This document shows, piece by piece, positions 55,363 through 64,000 of a stretch of DNA of 64,000 bases (its first letter is position 1; each line of letters starts with the position of its first letter). Both the position numbers and the translations under genes were made by a program. The notes beneath the pieces are model-generated. The model worked only from the letters and a program-made list of their open reading frames with translations. It was not told the DNA's origin and did not search any database. Origin of the DNA: Pelolinea sp. Its GTDB lineage: Bacteria > Chloroflexota > Anaerolineae > Anaerolineales > Anaerolineaceae. The stretch is taken from NCBI GenBank assembly GCA_030692365.1, contig JAUYCC010000053.1:62001-126000 (forward strand). Direction: 5' to 3'.

Positions 55363-56124
55363 TTATTCAAGCACTAAAGTCACCGGGCAATGGTCTGAGC
55401 CCATTATTTCTGAGTGTGTAACAACATCTTTGGTACGTTTTATTATCCCTTCAGTAACAAGAAAATAGTCAATACGCCATCCAACATTATTTTTACGGGC
55501 GTTAAACCTGTATGTCCACCATGTATATTTGATTTCTTCCGGGTAAAGCCTCCGAAAGATGTCACTGAATCCATTATCCAAATACCTGTCCACCCATAGG
55601 CGTTCTTCAAGCAAAAATCCGGTATTCTTCTGGTTTGCCTTGGGGTTTTTTAGGTCAATCTCTTTATGTGCGGTGTTGAAATCGCCCGTGATGATAATTT
55701 CTTTGCCGGATTCCATTAATTTCTTGCAGTAGTTCAGTAAATTATCATAAAAGTCCAGTTTATAAGGAACCCGCTCCAATTCCTGTCCGCCATTTGGAAA
55801 GTAGACATTGAAGAGTTCAAAATCCGGGAAACTGGATTGAATAATTCGGCCTTCGCTGTCAAACTGTTCAACACCCATCCCAAACGAAGTGTTTAGAGGT
55901 TTTAACTTATAAATCGTTCCAGTGCCGCTGTACCCAGGCCTTTCAGCCGGATTCCAGAAGCATTGAAACCCCATAGATTCAAACAAACTGGAATCAATTT
56001 GATCTATCTTGGCTTTAATTTCTTGCAGGCAAACAACATCGGATGGATAATCACATAACCATTCAAAAGCATTTTTCCCAAAGGCTGCGCGGATCCCATT
56101 CACATTCCAGGTGGTAATCTTCAT
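55363..56124 (-). CDS. xth: Exodeoxyribonuclease III
   Basis: A 253-residue AP endonuclease/3'-5' exonuclease. MKITTWNVNGIRAAFGKNAF is the classical start, so 56124 is preferred to the ATG at 56145. VVCLQEIKA holds the metal Glu, IITGDFNTAHKEIDL the catalytic Asp and Asn, and GSDHCPVTLVLE the C-terminal His. It nicks DNA at abasic sites in base-excision repair. It is not operonic with the response regulator (40 bases apart). Confidence 0.95.
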   Translation of the reverse strand: MKITTWNVNGIRAAFGKNAFEWLCDYPSDVVCLQEIKAKIDQIDSSLFESMGFQCFWNPAERPGYSGTGTIYKLKPLNTSFGMGVEQFDSEGRIIQSSFPDFELFNVYFPNGGQELERVPYKLDFYDNLLNYCKKLMESGKEIIITGDFNTAHKEIDLKNPKANQKNTGFLLEERLWVDRYLDNGFSDIFRRLYPEEIKYTWWTYRFNARKNNVGWRIDYFLVTEGIIKRTKDVVTHSEIMGSDHCPVTLVLE

Positions 56125-56193
56125 AATATACCCGTTATGGTACACTTATTCGGTTTTTAGTGCTCAGGTGAATTTTAACCTTACATTGATTTT

Positions 56194-57600
56194 ATGTCGT
56201 ACAAAAAAATTTCAGCAATTATAGCCTTAATAATGCTCTTTTCCAGTCCGATGGTCGTTTTGGCACAGGGGAATGGTGATTTACCTATCTACATCGTGCA
56301 ACCCGGCGAAAATTTGACCGAAATCGCAGACAAATTCCATATTACCTTAGAGAAATTGATCCAAGCCAATAATATTGTTGACGTAAACCTCATTTCCGCC
56401 GGAACTGAGTTGGTCATTCCGGGATTGGAAGGCGTCAACGGCATCCTGACAGCAGAATCCACCGGATTTGGTGAAAACTATCATTCTATTCTGAGAAAGT
56501 ATGGTTTATCCGAGCAGACATTTTCTCTGTTGAACCCCATTACTAGCCCGTCAGAGATTTATGCGGGTTCAACGCTTGTGCTTCCTCAGACTGTTGACCA
56601 AAAGGCTATAAAAAACGAGTCGGTTCTGAACAGCCAGGATTCACTTTTTACAATGACAGTAAAAAACGGTCGCAATTACTGGGCGCTTTCCGGAATTAAT
56701 AAGTTATCTCCTTCATCTTTTTTCCCTGGGGATGCTCTATTCTATTTATCGGAATCTGAGGTTGAATCTGGGTCACCCTTTTCCAATCAGATTACGAAAA
56801 TCGAAGTAATTCCTTTGCCAGTTGTCCAGGGTCACACCATTGTTGTGCGTATCTATACGAAAGAACCGGCAATTCTATCAGGTACTTTTGGTGATAAAGT
56901 ATTAAATTTCTTTCATAACCAAAACTTGAGTTTCTATTATGCGCTTACCGGGATCTCGGCTATAGCAAACCCCGGGTTGGTTTCCCTCCAACTTTCGGGT
57001 TCTTTTGAAAACGGTGAAAATTTCTCAGTCGAACAGAATATTTTGCTGGTTTCGGGCGGATATCGTAAGGAAGAGCTTTCAGTTGAGCAAACCACCATTG
57101 AACAAGCAGTTATTCAGACTGAAAATGATCAGATCCAGCAGATATTAAATCCCGTATCACCAAATAAACTTTGGACTGACAAGTTCCGTTTCCCCATAGA
57201 TGGGTCTCTGACTGACGACACTATCGGTTTTAGCTCGTATTTTGGCAACCGCCGCTCGTATAACAATGGCTCATTAACTGGTTTTCACGGCGGCCTTGAC
57301 TTCAAAGTAGTGCTTATGAGCTTAAATATCTATGCGCCTGCTTCCGGGAGAGTCGTTTTTGCCGGTCCAATGGCTATTCGCGGAAATACCACATTTATAG
57401 ACCATGGCCAGGGGGTTTACAGCGGATACGCGCATCAAAGCGAAATCAAAGTAGCTGTAGGTGAGATTGTTCAGGCAGGCCAAATAATCGGCACTATCGG
57501 CAGCACAGGTCGGGTGACCGGGCCTCACTTGCATTGGGATATTTGGGTCAATGGTTATCAAGTTGACCCATTTGATTGGATTGACAACACCTATCCATAG
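56194..57600 (+). CDS. Secreted LysM-M23 peptidoglycan endopeptidase
   Basis: A 468-residue exported protein. Signal peptide cleaves near VVLAQG. A LysM domain follows (YIVQPGENLTEIADKFHITL), then a weaker second one (SILRKYGLSEQTFSLLNPIT). An uncharacterised Ig-like middle leads to the M23 domain: HGGLDFKVV (zinc His, Asp), GNTTFIDHGQGVYSGYAHQS and GPHLHWDIWVNG (zinc His). It would cut peptide cross-links of the cell wall. The M23 zinc set looks intact. Confidence 0.92.
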   Translation: MSYKKISAIIALIMLFSSPMVVLAQGNGDLPIYIVQPGENLTEIADKFHITLEKLIQANNIVDVNLISAGTELVIPGLEGVNGILTAESTGFGENYHSILRKYGLSEQTFSLLNPITSPSEIYAGSTLVLPQTVDQKAIKNESVLNSQDSLFTMTVKNGRNYWALSGINKLSPSSFFPGDALFYLSESEVESGSPFSNQITKIEVIPLPVVQGHTIVVRIYTKEPAILSGTFGDKVLNFFHNQNLSFYYALTGISAIANPGLVSLQLSGSFENGENFSVEQNILLVSGGYRKEELSVEQTTIEQAVIQTENDQIQQILNPVSPNKLWTDKFRFPIDGSLTDDTIGFSSYFGNRRSYNNGSLTGFHGGLDFKVVLMSLNIYAPASGRVVFAGPMAIRGNTTFIDHGQGVYSGYAHQSEIKVAVGEIVQAGQIIGTIGSTGRVTGPHLHWDIWVNGYQVDPFDWIDNTYP

Positions 57601-57647
57601 CTAATGTATAATTAGGGCGCTAAGAAGGGATCGCACTATATCGTAAT

Positions 57648-59222
57648 ATGATCGCTCCATTACAAATCAAGGAAATTTACTGGCAAGATTTTGCAGTCGG
57701 CCAGAAAGATATCGAAAACATCTACAATTTGCTGCTTGAAAAAGCAGTCCCCTTACCCGCAAATGAGATTCTGGACTATCTTATCAATAACAGAATCAAA
57801 CTGGAATTGGATTCCCTTCAGAAACAGAAATCCTGCCAAGGGAATATTTACCTTCCTAAAGATGATTATAAGGTCGGCGATAGTCTGGCTTTCCTAGTTC
57901 TGAATATGGAAAAAGGCAAGATTAAATTTATCCGCGATGGGTTTAATCCTGATTTTCAGGATTTAAAAGTCATTGAGGTTGAATTTGAGTCTGGTAAATC
58001 CAAATCCTTTGCAAGCCATCTTGAAAATCACCCATTAAACCAAATTCTTGAGTTACCTGAAAACGATCCAAACTTAGACCCGGTATTGGTCAAAGAGAAT
58101 TATGCTGAAACTCTCACACAGCGCCTGGATAAGGCATTAATCCTTAATGAGGACCTGGTGAAAATTGCCGGAAGCTGGTTTCCTCGTTCTTTGTTGGTTG
58201 ATGTAAATATTGGTCACCTTAATTTGGCGGAGGCAGTGCTGGAAGAGGCTAATGGCGGTCCCATCAGTACGGTTGATTTGATGAAGCAGGTGGAACTGAA
58301 TGCTAACGCGGACCAGAAGTTGCTTGAATTCTCGTTTGACCTCGCTCTCCAGGAAGACGGCCGTTTTGATGAGGTCGGTCCTGCTGGCGAAACCCTTTGG
58401 TTCCTCAAAGAGCTGGAACCTCAGGACGTAAAAGATGTGCCGCTTTATTTGAAATTTTCTCTTAAAGAGTATTCAACCGAGGGGCTGGAAGAATTCATGG
58501 GGATGTTTGAAGGCGTCCTCTATGATGAACTAGAACCTCTGGAAGCTCCAACTCATCTTTCTGATAAAGCCTCCATCAGCCTTTCCTTCCCCCACTGGCG
58601 TTCAGGAACCTTGCCGTTATCAAGATCCTTGAAGAAAATGTTTCCCAGCGCTTATGAAGCGCCGCGTGTCAAATTCACTTTTTATGATCCGCAAGAAAAT
58701 GAACGGTTTTCCGGCTGGGTTGTGCGCGCAAATAAATATATTTGCGGTCTTGATCAATGGTATCAAAAGAATGAATTGATGCCTGGCAGCCTGGTGACCG
58801 TGGAAAAAAGCAAAATGCCGGGTGAGATCATCATCAAATTCGAAAAAAGCCGCCAAAATAAGGAATGGCTGAAGACAGTTCTGGTCGGCTCTGACCAAGG
58901 CTTCGTTTTCGCGATGCTTAAACACCCTATTACCGCAAGTTTCAATGAACGTATGGCTATAGCAATCCCGGACCTGGATGCGCTTGATGAAATTTGGAAA
59001 AATCGTGTTTATGAAAAAGAAAGCATTGACAAGACCATTATCCGCGTAATGCGCGAATTGGCTAAACTCAACCCGCAGCGCCAGGTGCATGCTCAGGAGC
59101 TTTATGCAGCGGTAAATATTGTTCGGCGCTGCCCGCCCAGCCTAGTGCTCTTTCACTTACTTAAAAGCGACCAGGTTGCGCACCTGGGTGATCTGTATTT
59201 CAGGATAAACGACAAAGAGTGA
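57648..59222 (+). CDS. Unknown 524-residue protein with a winged-helix-like region
   Basis: No family is recognised with confidence. The region HLNLAEAVLEEANGGPISTV DLMKQVELN resembles HARE-HTH/winged-helix modules, and the C-terminal part (VHAQELYAAVNIVRRCPPSL) is another possible winged helix. The protein is acidic, has no signal peptide or membrane helix, and ends 4 bases inside the next gene. TATAAT at 57607-57612 upstream may be a -10. The context suggests a two-gene unit, perhaps DNA-associated, but that is weak inference. Confidence 0.6.
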   Translation: MIAPLQIKEIYWQDFAVGQKDIENIYNLLLEKAVPLPANEILDYLINNRIKLELDSLQKQKSCQGNIYLPKDDYKVGDSLAFLVLNMEKGKIKFIRDGFNPDFQDLKVIEVEFESGKSKSFASHLENHPLNQILELPENDPNLDPVLVKENYAETLTQRLDKALILNEDLVKIAGSWFPRSLLVDVNIGHLNLAEAVLEEANGGPISTVDLMKQVELNANADQKLLEFSFDLALQEDGRFDEVGPAGETLWFLKELEPQDVKDVPLYLKFSLKEYSTEGLEEFMGMFEGVLYDELEPLEAPTHLSDKASISLSFPHWRSGTLPLSRSLKKMFPSAYEAPRVKFTFYDPQENERFSGWVVRANKYICGLDQWYQKNELMPGSLVTVEKSKMPGEIIIKFEKSRQNKEWLKTVLVGSDQGFVFAMLKHPITASFNERMAIAIPDLDALDEIWKNRVYEKESIDKTIIRVMRELAKLNPQRQVHAQELYAAVNIVRRCPPSLVLFHLLKSDQVAHLGDLYFRINDKE

Positions 59223-59665
59223 GGGAAATGCCTGAAGTTAAACGTCCGTTGAGCCTAATTAAACCAACTGCAGAAACGCTCTTTCACATTGACTTTGATT
59301 GGTGGCAGGAGAATGATTCTAACTGGCGCATTTTTCTGTATGAGTTTTTGTGTCCTGATCACCAGGCGTATTTCAAAGATAAGGCGGACACTATAAAAAT
59401 TGACGCCGTTGACCCTGAAACAGCCGAGGTCAAGCAGGTGGATGGATTATTGTTTGAATTAATGAATCACTGCGCCAAGCAGGAAGGTTTTATCAGCGCC
59501 AATATACCCATCATTGCCAAAGTACTGCGTACTTTTCTCTCCAACGGTAACCAACCACTCTCCGCTGGCGCGCTCGCGGAAATTGTCAACCGCCCTGCTG
59601 CCACGGTATTGGCAACCCTTTCTGGTCCGCAAGTGTTTAAGGGCATCAGACAATATCACAAATAA
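59219..59665 (+). CDS. Unknown 148-residue protein paired with the previous gene
   Basis: The ATG overlaps the upstream stop (ATGA type after re-reading GAGTGAGGG), so the two genes are probably co-translated. The C-terminal 50 residues (FLSNGNQPLSAGALAEIVNR PAATVLATLS) look like a winged-helix or helix-turn-helix. The N-terminal part (FHIDFDWWQENDSNWRIFLY) has an aromatic cluster seen in other uncharacterised Chloroflexota proteins as I recall. No function assigned. Confidence 0.6.
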   Translation: MREMPEVKRPLSLIKPTAETLFHIDFDWWQENDSNWRIFLYEFLCPDHQAYFKDKADTIKIDAVDPETAEVKQVDGLLFELMNHCAKQEGFISANIPIIAKVLRTFLSNGNQPLSAGALAEIVNRPAATVLATLSGPQVFKGIRQYHK

Positions 59666-59708
59666 TACTTTTACGATATCTGGCGAATTAATTTTGGTAA
59701 GTCACCTT

Positions 59709-60692
59709 TTATGAATTCACAAGTTTAAATCTTTTAAAAGCATATTTAGTAATTTCCTCAACAAGCTTATTAAAGGGTATTTCCGCATGATTTGACATCA
59801 GCGCGAATGAACTCTTTTCGGGTTCCAGGTTGGGAATAGCGTTCACTTCCAAGATAAATGGATTGCCTAAGGCGTCCATTCGGATATCAATTCTCGCGTA
59901 ATCTCTGCACTCCAACGCCTTAAATGCGCTGACAGCCAAATTTTCAATAACCACCCTGTCAGCCTCTTTCAATTGTGGAAAGCAAACCGTATCTTCAATT
60001 TCATAATTTACCATTTTTCTGGAATAACTGCGGAAAGGCAATTCCTTGTTTGTGTATATAAACTCAATAATTGGCAATACTTTTGGTGGCTGGTTTCCGA
60101 GGATCCCAACAGTAAATTCCCTCCCCGGCAGGAATTCCTCTACTATCACCGGTTGCTTAATTTCATCAAGGACTGCAATGATTCTTTCTATAAACTCTTC
60201 TGGTGCTTCTATAAGACTCAGGTTCGAAATTCCCCGGCTGCAGCCTCCCCGCTGGGGTTTTACGAATAAGGGAAAATTCATCCGCACCGGAATTCTTAAA
60301 TCATTTCCTTCAGAAAAGGTTATAGCCGGCGGGGTATGAATTCCTGCCTCCTTTAGAATCTCAATGGTCTTTAATTTGTCATAAGCGTTGGTACAGGCTT
60401 TTGCGGATGGACCGGTAAATGGAATATGTAGTTTTTCAAGAAGGTCCGGGGCATATGCGTATTTAGACCCATCCATGCTTTTAATTGATGTATTAAAGAC
60501 TAAATCAGGCTTTAACCCATGTAGATGGCGTTCAAGCTCTGTAGAGGCTCCAAAGGTTTCCACCTGATGACCTGATTGATTTAAAGCAGATGCTATAGAT
60601 GACGTAACCAGGTTATGATATGAATTGATAATACTTGATTCATCATTCTGGTAATTTTCAAGAACCGGATCGTAGATGATAACAATTTTCAT
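59709..60692 (-). CDS. ATP-grasp ligase, D-alanine-D-alanine ligase-like
   Basis: A 327-residue ATP-grasp enzyme. NAYDKLKTIEILKEAGIHTP, FPLFVKPQRGGCSRGI, IVEEFLPGREFTVGILGN and ARIDIRMDALGNPFILEVNA are the expected ATP-grasp blocks. The Ddl-like order and length fit, but the substrate region differs enough that it may ligate other amino acids. Transcribed alone, convergent with the unknown gene pair. Confidence 0.85.
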   Translation of the reverse strand: MKIVIIYDPVLENYQNDESSIINSYHNLVTSSIASALNQSGHQVETFGASTELERHLHGLKPDLVFNTSIKSMDGSKYAYAPDLLEKLHIPFTGPSAKACTNAYDKLKTIEILKEAGIHTPPAITFSEGNDLRIPVRMNFPLFVKPQRGGCSRGISNLSLIEAPEEFIERIIAVLDEIKQPVIVEEFLPGREFTVGILGNQPPKVLPIIEFIYTNKELPFRSYSRKMVNYEIEDTVCFPQLKEADRVVIENLAVSAFKALECRDYARIDIRMDALGNPFILEVNAIPNLEPEKSSFALMSNHAEIPFNKLVEEITKYAFKRFKLVNS

Positions 60693-60895
60693 TTCGTTGG
60701 TTTCATTATAATTTCATGTAAGGATAAAAATACCTCAAAATAATGTTTTGTTGATCGAACAAAGTTGAAATCCATACCAATAATTTTTGTCTAATGTATA
60801 ATATCCGCGCGTTTTGAAATTTAACAAATCTATATGGTTTAACCTTCAGATTGTATAAGATAATATCGAAAACAAATCTTATACCGAAGGCACAA

Positions 60896-60969
60896 GCCCT
60901 CGTAGCGCAATTGGACAGCGCATCGGACTTCTAATCCGGAGGTTGTGGGTTCGAGCCCCACCGAGGGCG
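60896..60969 (+). tRNA. tRNA-Arg (anticodon TCT)
   Basis: Acceptor stem GCCCTCG pairs with CGAGGGC (60962-60968), discriminator G. D arm GCGC-GCGC, anticodon arm TCGGA-CTTCTAA-TCCGG with anticodon TCT, T arm GTGGG-TTCGAGC-CCCAC. CCA is not encoded. A TATAAT occurs at 60797-60802 but without a good -35. The gap 60693-60895 holds no other visible feature. Confidence 0.95.
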
Positions 60970-60991
60970 CTGTTTTTAGAAAGGACTGGCA

Positions 60992-61516
60992 ATGATAGAA
61001 CGCAAAGGGATTATAGAATTCAAGGGAAAGCAAGTCAGCATGTCAGGCATGGATGTCGCTCCAGGGGAAAAAGCGAAGGAATTTCGTATTATGAAGCAAG
61101 ATTGGTCAGAAATCTCCCTGTTGGGAGCGACAAAAGGCAAGGTTCGCATTTTCGCGGCCGTTCCGTCACTGGATACCTCAGTATGTGACCGCGAAACACG
61201 GCGTTTCAATATGGAAGCTGCTGCTTTGGACAAGGACATCGTAATTGTTGTGTTAAGTATGGACCTGCCCTTCGCTCAGGAACGCTGGTGCGGCGCCGCT
61301 GGAGTAGACCAGGTAATGATTGTATCTGACCATAAATATGCGGAATTTGGCGAAAATTATGCCTGCCTGATGGTTGAGCCCAGGTTGTTGCGTCGAGCGG
61401 TTTTCATCGTTGATAAACACAATGTAATTCGCTATGCGAAATATATGCCTGCCCTGAATGAAGAACCAGATTATTCCGAGGTGTTGGCAGAAGCAAAGTT
61501 CGTTTTGCAGAAATAA
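60992..61516 (+). CDS. tpx: Thiol peroxidase (Tpx)
   Basis: A 174-residue atypical 2-Cys peroxiredoxin. The peroxidatic Cys is in VPSLDTSVCDRETRRFN and the resolving Cys in ERWCGAAG. LSMDLPFAQ and AVFIVDKHNVIRYAKYMPAL are typical. It reduces hydroperoxides using thioredoxin. It leads a run with hsp20 and lon, a proteostasis and stress set. Confidence 0.93.
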   Translation: MIERKGIIEFKGKQVSMSGMDVAPGEKAKEFRIMKQDWSEISLLGATKGKVRIFAAVPSLDTSVCDRETRRFNMEAAALDKDIVIVVLSMDLPFAQERWCGAAGVDQVMIVSDHKYAEFGENYACLMVEPRLLRRAVFIVDKHNVIRYAKYMPALNEEPDYSEVLAEAKFVLQK

Positions 61517-61539
61517 ATTAGTTTAACTGGAGTGGAAAA

Positions 61540-61935
61540 ATGAGTGAGGAAAAAAGGGTAACCGCGTTTACCGCCCGAATCCTGAAGCTCGAAATAACAC
61601 CACATTCCCATGCCTGGCGCCCGCCGACCGATCTTTTTGAAACTGAGACAGAATTTATCGTCCGGGTTGAGATCGCCGGATTGTCGGAAAATGATTTTTC
61701 AGTGAATTACGACAGAAATATGCTGGTTGTTTTGGGAAAACGTTCAACACTTGACTCAAAATGCGCTTATCACCGTATGGAAATCCCCTATGGTGAATTT
61801 TCCACGCGTATCCCATTGCCCGAAGAGGCGGATATCAGGCGCGCATCAGCTGAATATGAAAACGGTTTTTTAACCATTCGTGTTCCGCGATCTAAACCAG
61901 TAAATATCAAAATTTCTTCTGAAGAGGAATCCTGA
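61540..61935 (+). CDS. Hsp20/alpha-crystallin small heat shock protein
   Basis: A 131-residue chaperone. PPTDLFETETEFIVRVEIAG begins the alpha-crystallin domain, YDRNMLVVLGKR is the conserved strand loop and ENGFLTIRVPRSKPVNIKIS closes it. It binds unfolding proteins without ATP. Its TGA overlaps the lon ATG (61933-61937), so chaperone and protease are translationally linked. Confidence 0.93.
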   Translation: MSEEKRVTAFTARILKLEITPHSHAWRPPTDLFETETEFIVRVEIAGLSENDFSVNYDRNMLVVLGKRSTLDSKCAYHRMEIPYGEFSTRIPLPEEADIRRASAEYENGFLTIRVPRSKPVNIKISSEEES

Positions 61936-64000
61936 TGCCAGCCAGCCGTTGGAATATTGATTTTCACGAAATTATGGAATGGGTGATCAGGGGGGAACAG
62001 GAGTTTTCCCAGATGCTCCTGAATTTTGATCTTGAGGATGCAAATCAATCCAATATCCAAACACTTAGTGAGAGCAGCGCCCAATCCGCAGAAAAGACGG
62101 AATTTCCCAAAGTCATTCCGATCCTACCTCTACGCGGGCTTGTGGTATATCCGCAAACAGCCGTTCCCCTGACTATTGGTCAACCCCGTTCAATTCGCTT
62201 GGTAGATGAAGCGGTTTCAAGTGAACGCTGGGTCGGTCTGGTCACCTCACGTGACGAACAGAAAGAAAACCCCGATCCTTCAGACCTTTTTGAGTATGGC
62301 ACTGCAGCCATCATCCACCGCTTGTTTCGCGCCCCTGATGGTACCATTCGCCTACTTGTACAAGGAATTTCAAGGTTTAAGATCAAGAAGTTTACTCAGG
62401 ATTCTCCATATCTGAAAGCAGAAGTTGAACCTTCCCGGGAAGTGGTTGAAAAAGGTATAAAAATTGACGCACTTTCCAGAAATGTGCGGGATCAATTCAT
62501 TCACATCGCGGAATTAATCCCTTCCATTCCCCGTGAATTGGTCGCGACGGTCAGCAGCATGAATAACCCGCTTCAGATCGCATATAACATTGCTAACCTG
62601 CAGCGAATTGACTTGCCAATTTCACAGAAAATCCTTGAAGCAGACTCCACGGCAACAAAACTGCGCCTTCTTGTCGGTATCCTGACCAAAGAAACTGAGG
62701 TACTGGACCTTGGCAGGAAAATCCAGGATGAAGCTCGCGAAGAGATTGAAAAAGTCCAAAAAGAGTACTACCTGCGTGAGCAAATGAAGGCCATTCAGAA
62801 AGAACTGGGTGAAGGAGATACACGCGCAGCTGAAGTTAATGAATTTCGAGAAAAAATCAAAGCCTGTAAAATGCCTGAGGAGGCTGAAAAACAGGCGCTG
62901 CGGGAATTAGACCGCCTTGATAGTCTTCCAGCGGCAGCCGCTGAATATGGCGTGATACGCACCTATCTTGAATGGCTGGTCTCCCTCCCCTGGTCTGTTA
63001 CGACAAATGAGGTTCTGGATATTAATTCAGCCAAAAAAGTGCTTGACGGTGACCATTACGGGTTAAAAGACGTAAAGGATCGTATTCTTGAATATTTGGT
63101 GGTCAGGAAATTACGCATAGAGCGAAAAAATGACCTTGCTAAAGAACGCAGAGCGGATGAGATCCGGAAGGAACGCGAAGGCGTCATTCTGTGCTTTATA
63201 GGCCCTCCTGGTGTTGGAAAAACTTCACTCGGACAATCCATCGCCAAAGCATTGAACCGGAAATTTATCAGAGCTTCGTTAGGAGGTATTCGCGACGAGG
63301 CAGAGATACGCGGTCACCGGCGAACATATATCGGCGCCATGCCTGGCCGTATTCTACAGTCACTCAGGCGGGTAGAGTCAAAAAATCCTGTATTTATGCT
63401 GGATGAAATTGACAAACTCACGTTTGATTATCACGGCGATCCAGCTTCAGCTTTGCTGGAAGCGCTGGACCCAGAACAAAACTTTGAATTTCGTGATAAT
63501 TACCTCGAGGTGGCATTTGACCTTTCCCAGGTGATGTTCATCACGACCGCCAATACTTTAGAAACCATACCTGCCCCGCTACTGGACAGAATGGAAATTA
63601 TCCGTATCGCTGGTTATACCGAGCACGAAAAACTTCAAATAGCCAATGGATACCTCACCCCGCGCCAATTGAGGGAAAACGGGCTGCTATCACATGAATT
63701 GAAGTTCAAGGATGAAGCGCTGTTGGAGATAATCCGTTCTTACACGCGTGAATCAGGTGTACGAAATTTGGAACGTGAAATCGGATCGGTTTGCCGCAAA
63801 GTTGTGACGATCTGTGAGACAGAAAAAAGGAATATCCGAGTGATCACAAAAAAGCTTGTGCATGAATTACTCGGAAAACCCAAATATAAACCAGCAGAAG
63901 AAATAATTAAGCGCACCTCTATCCCGGGGGTTGCCATCGGCTTGGCCTGGACACCCACTGGCGGTGAGATTTTGTTTATTGAAGCGACAAGCATGGAAGG
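61935..64000 (+). CDS. lon: ATP-dependent protease Lon, 3' end outside window
   Basis: The ATG at 61935 overlaps the hsp20 stop, and the frame stays open to the end of the window (688 codons). The LAN substrate-binding domain begins IPILPLRGLVVYPQTAVPLT. Then come coiled-coil helices and the AAA+ module: Walker A GPPGVGK (423-429), SLGGIRDEAEIRGHRRTYIG, Walker B FMLDEIDKL and sensor region DNYLEVAFDLSQVMFITTAN. The proteolytic Ser/Lys pair lies beyond the edge. Lon degrades misfolded and regulatory proteins. Confidence 0.95.
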   Translation, partial: MPASRWNIDFHEIMEWVIRGEQEFSQMLLNFDLEDANQSNIQTLSESSAQSAEKTEFPKVIPILPLRGLVVYPQTAVPLTIGQPRSIRLVDEAVSSERWVGLVTSRDEQKENPDPSDLFEYGTAAIIHRLFRAPDGTIRLLVQGISRFKIKKFTQDSPYLKAEVEPSREVVEKGIKIDALSRNVRDQFIHIAELIPSIPRELVATVSSMNNPLQIAYNIANLQRIDLPISQKILEADSTATKLRLLVGILTKETEVLDLGRKIQDEAREEIEKVQKEYYLREQMKAIQKELGEGDTRAAEVNEFREKIKACKMPEEAEKQALRELDRLDSLPAAAAEYGVIRTYLEWLVSLPWSVTTNEVLDINSAKKVLDGDHYGLKDVKDRILEYLVVRKLRIERKNDLAKERRADEIRKEREGVILCFIGPPGVGKTSLGQSIAKALNRKFIRASLGGIRDEAEIRGHRRTYIGAMPGRILQSLRRVESKNPVFMLDEIDKLTFDYHGDPASALLEALDPEQNFEFRDNYLEVAFDLSQVMFITTANTLETIPAPLLDRMEIIRIAGYTEHEKLQIANGYLTPRQLRENGLLSHELKFKDEALLEIIRSYTRESGVRNLEREIGSVCRKVVTICETEKRNIRVITKKLVHELLGKPKYKPAEEIIKRTSIPGVAIGLAWTPTGGEILFIEATSME

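Noticed and set aside
57581-57612. TTGACA and TATAAT pair upstream of the 524-residue gene
   Set aside because: The spacer is 20 bp, too long for a normal sigma-70 promoter; only the -10 is mentioned, with low weight.
60797-60802. TATAAT as promoter for tRNA-Arg
   Set aside because: No suitable -35 and about 94 bases from the tRNA; not enough to list as a promoter.
1-64000. CRISPR arrays, IS elements, prophage or integron structures
   Set aside because: No regularly spaced direct repeats, transposase genes, phage structural genes or cassette arrays are visible. The single tyrosine recombinase is Xer-like and is not flanked by mobile-element genes.

Overview
The window looks like chromosomal DNA from a low-to-moderate G+C member of the Chloroflexota, most likely class Anaerolineae. 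This is inferred from gene content: coenzyme F420 biosynthesis genes, a PPi-type phosphofructokinase, SGNH-type lipoproteins with long Pro/Thr linkers, a Lon/Hsp20/Tpx group, lipobox lipoproteins, and no LPS or outer-membrane genes. The species cannot be named from sequence alone. Genes are dense, mostly in short tight operons on both strands. There is no CRISPR array, IS element or rRNA operon. Two tRNA genes are present, Leu(GAG) and Arg(TCT), both without encoded CCA. | LAYOUT. 1-960: end of a GNAT-like acetyltransferase gene with a terminator. 1034-8250: a compact eight-gene operon (lipoprotein, 40-residue microprotein, MBOAT, SGNH, SGNH-like lipoprotein, acyl carrier protein, fatty-acyl-AMP ligase, GT87-like glycosyltransferase). 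It has the full part list of a Dlt-type cell-envelope acylation machine and is the main discovery candidate. 8320-10091: PPi-type phosphofructokinase and a NUDIX gene broken by one in-frame stop. 10081-13078 (minus): rsmD, a URO-D-like protein, GtrA and a UDP-glucuronate decarboxylase-like epimerase. 13147-14457: scpB-rluB. 14450-18582: plsX, a NERD-like membrane protein, tRNA-Leu, tatD and a phosphohexomutase. 18850-24626: a small membrane protein, a frameshifted tRNA m1A methyltransferase, a CoA-type NUDIX protein, L25, glycerol kinase and a dynamin-like GTPase. 24798-27024: a YihY protein and a Xer-type recombinase whose upstream region holds 21-bp-spaced dif-like repeats and an in-frame leader ORF. 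27025-32316: a LarA-family protein, an esterase, Asp23, NusB and a large surface lipoprotein. 32367-37777: an MFS transporter and an MrfAB-type DNA repair pair, with MrfA frameshifted and carrying an HNH insert. 37774-48836 (minus): an 11-kb run joining a MocA-like protein, a two-subunit molybdenum hydroxylase, a CBS-PPase, an F420-dependent oxidoreductase, cofC, cofD, cofE, npdG and an SsnA-like amidohydrolase. 48984-54663: an M20 peptidase, a DUF1385 protein, YqeY, a 7TM-HD phosphodiesterase and a YbeY-DgkA fusion. 54673-64000: a response regulator, exonuclease III, a LysM-M23 peptidase, two unknown genes, an ATP-grasp ligase, tRNA-Arg, tpx, hsp20 and the first two thirds of lon. | HOW THE GENES WORK TOGETHER. 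In the first operon the ligase and carrier protein would make an acyl thioester in the cytoplasm. The MBOAT, the microprotein with its C-terminal Trp-Ile-Tyr-x-x-Phe motif, and the SGNH proteins would pass the acyl group across the membrane to an envelope acceptor, possibly one built with the GT87-like enzyme. In the 37.8-48.8 kb run, F420 synthesis and recycling is co-directional with a molybdenum hydroxylase and SsnA, which suggests linked redox chemistry on a heterocycle. Three genes (NUDIX, trmI-like, mrfA-like) each carry a single lesion. Whether these are real or assembly errors cannot be decided from the sequence.
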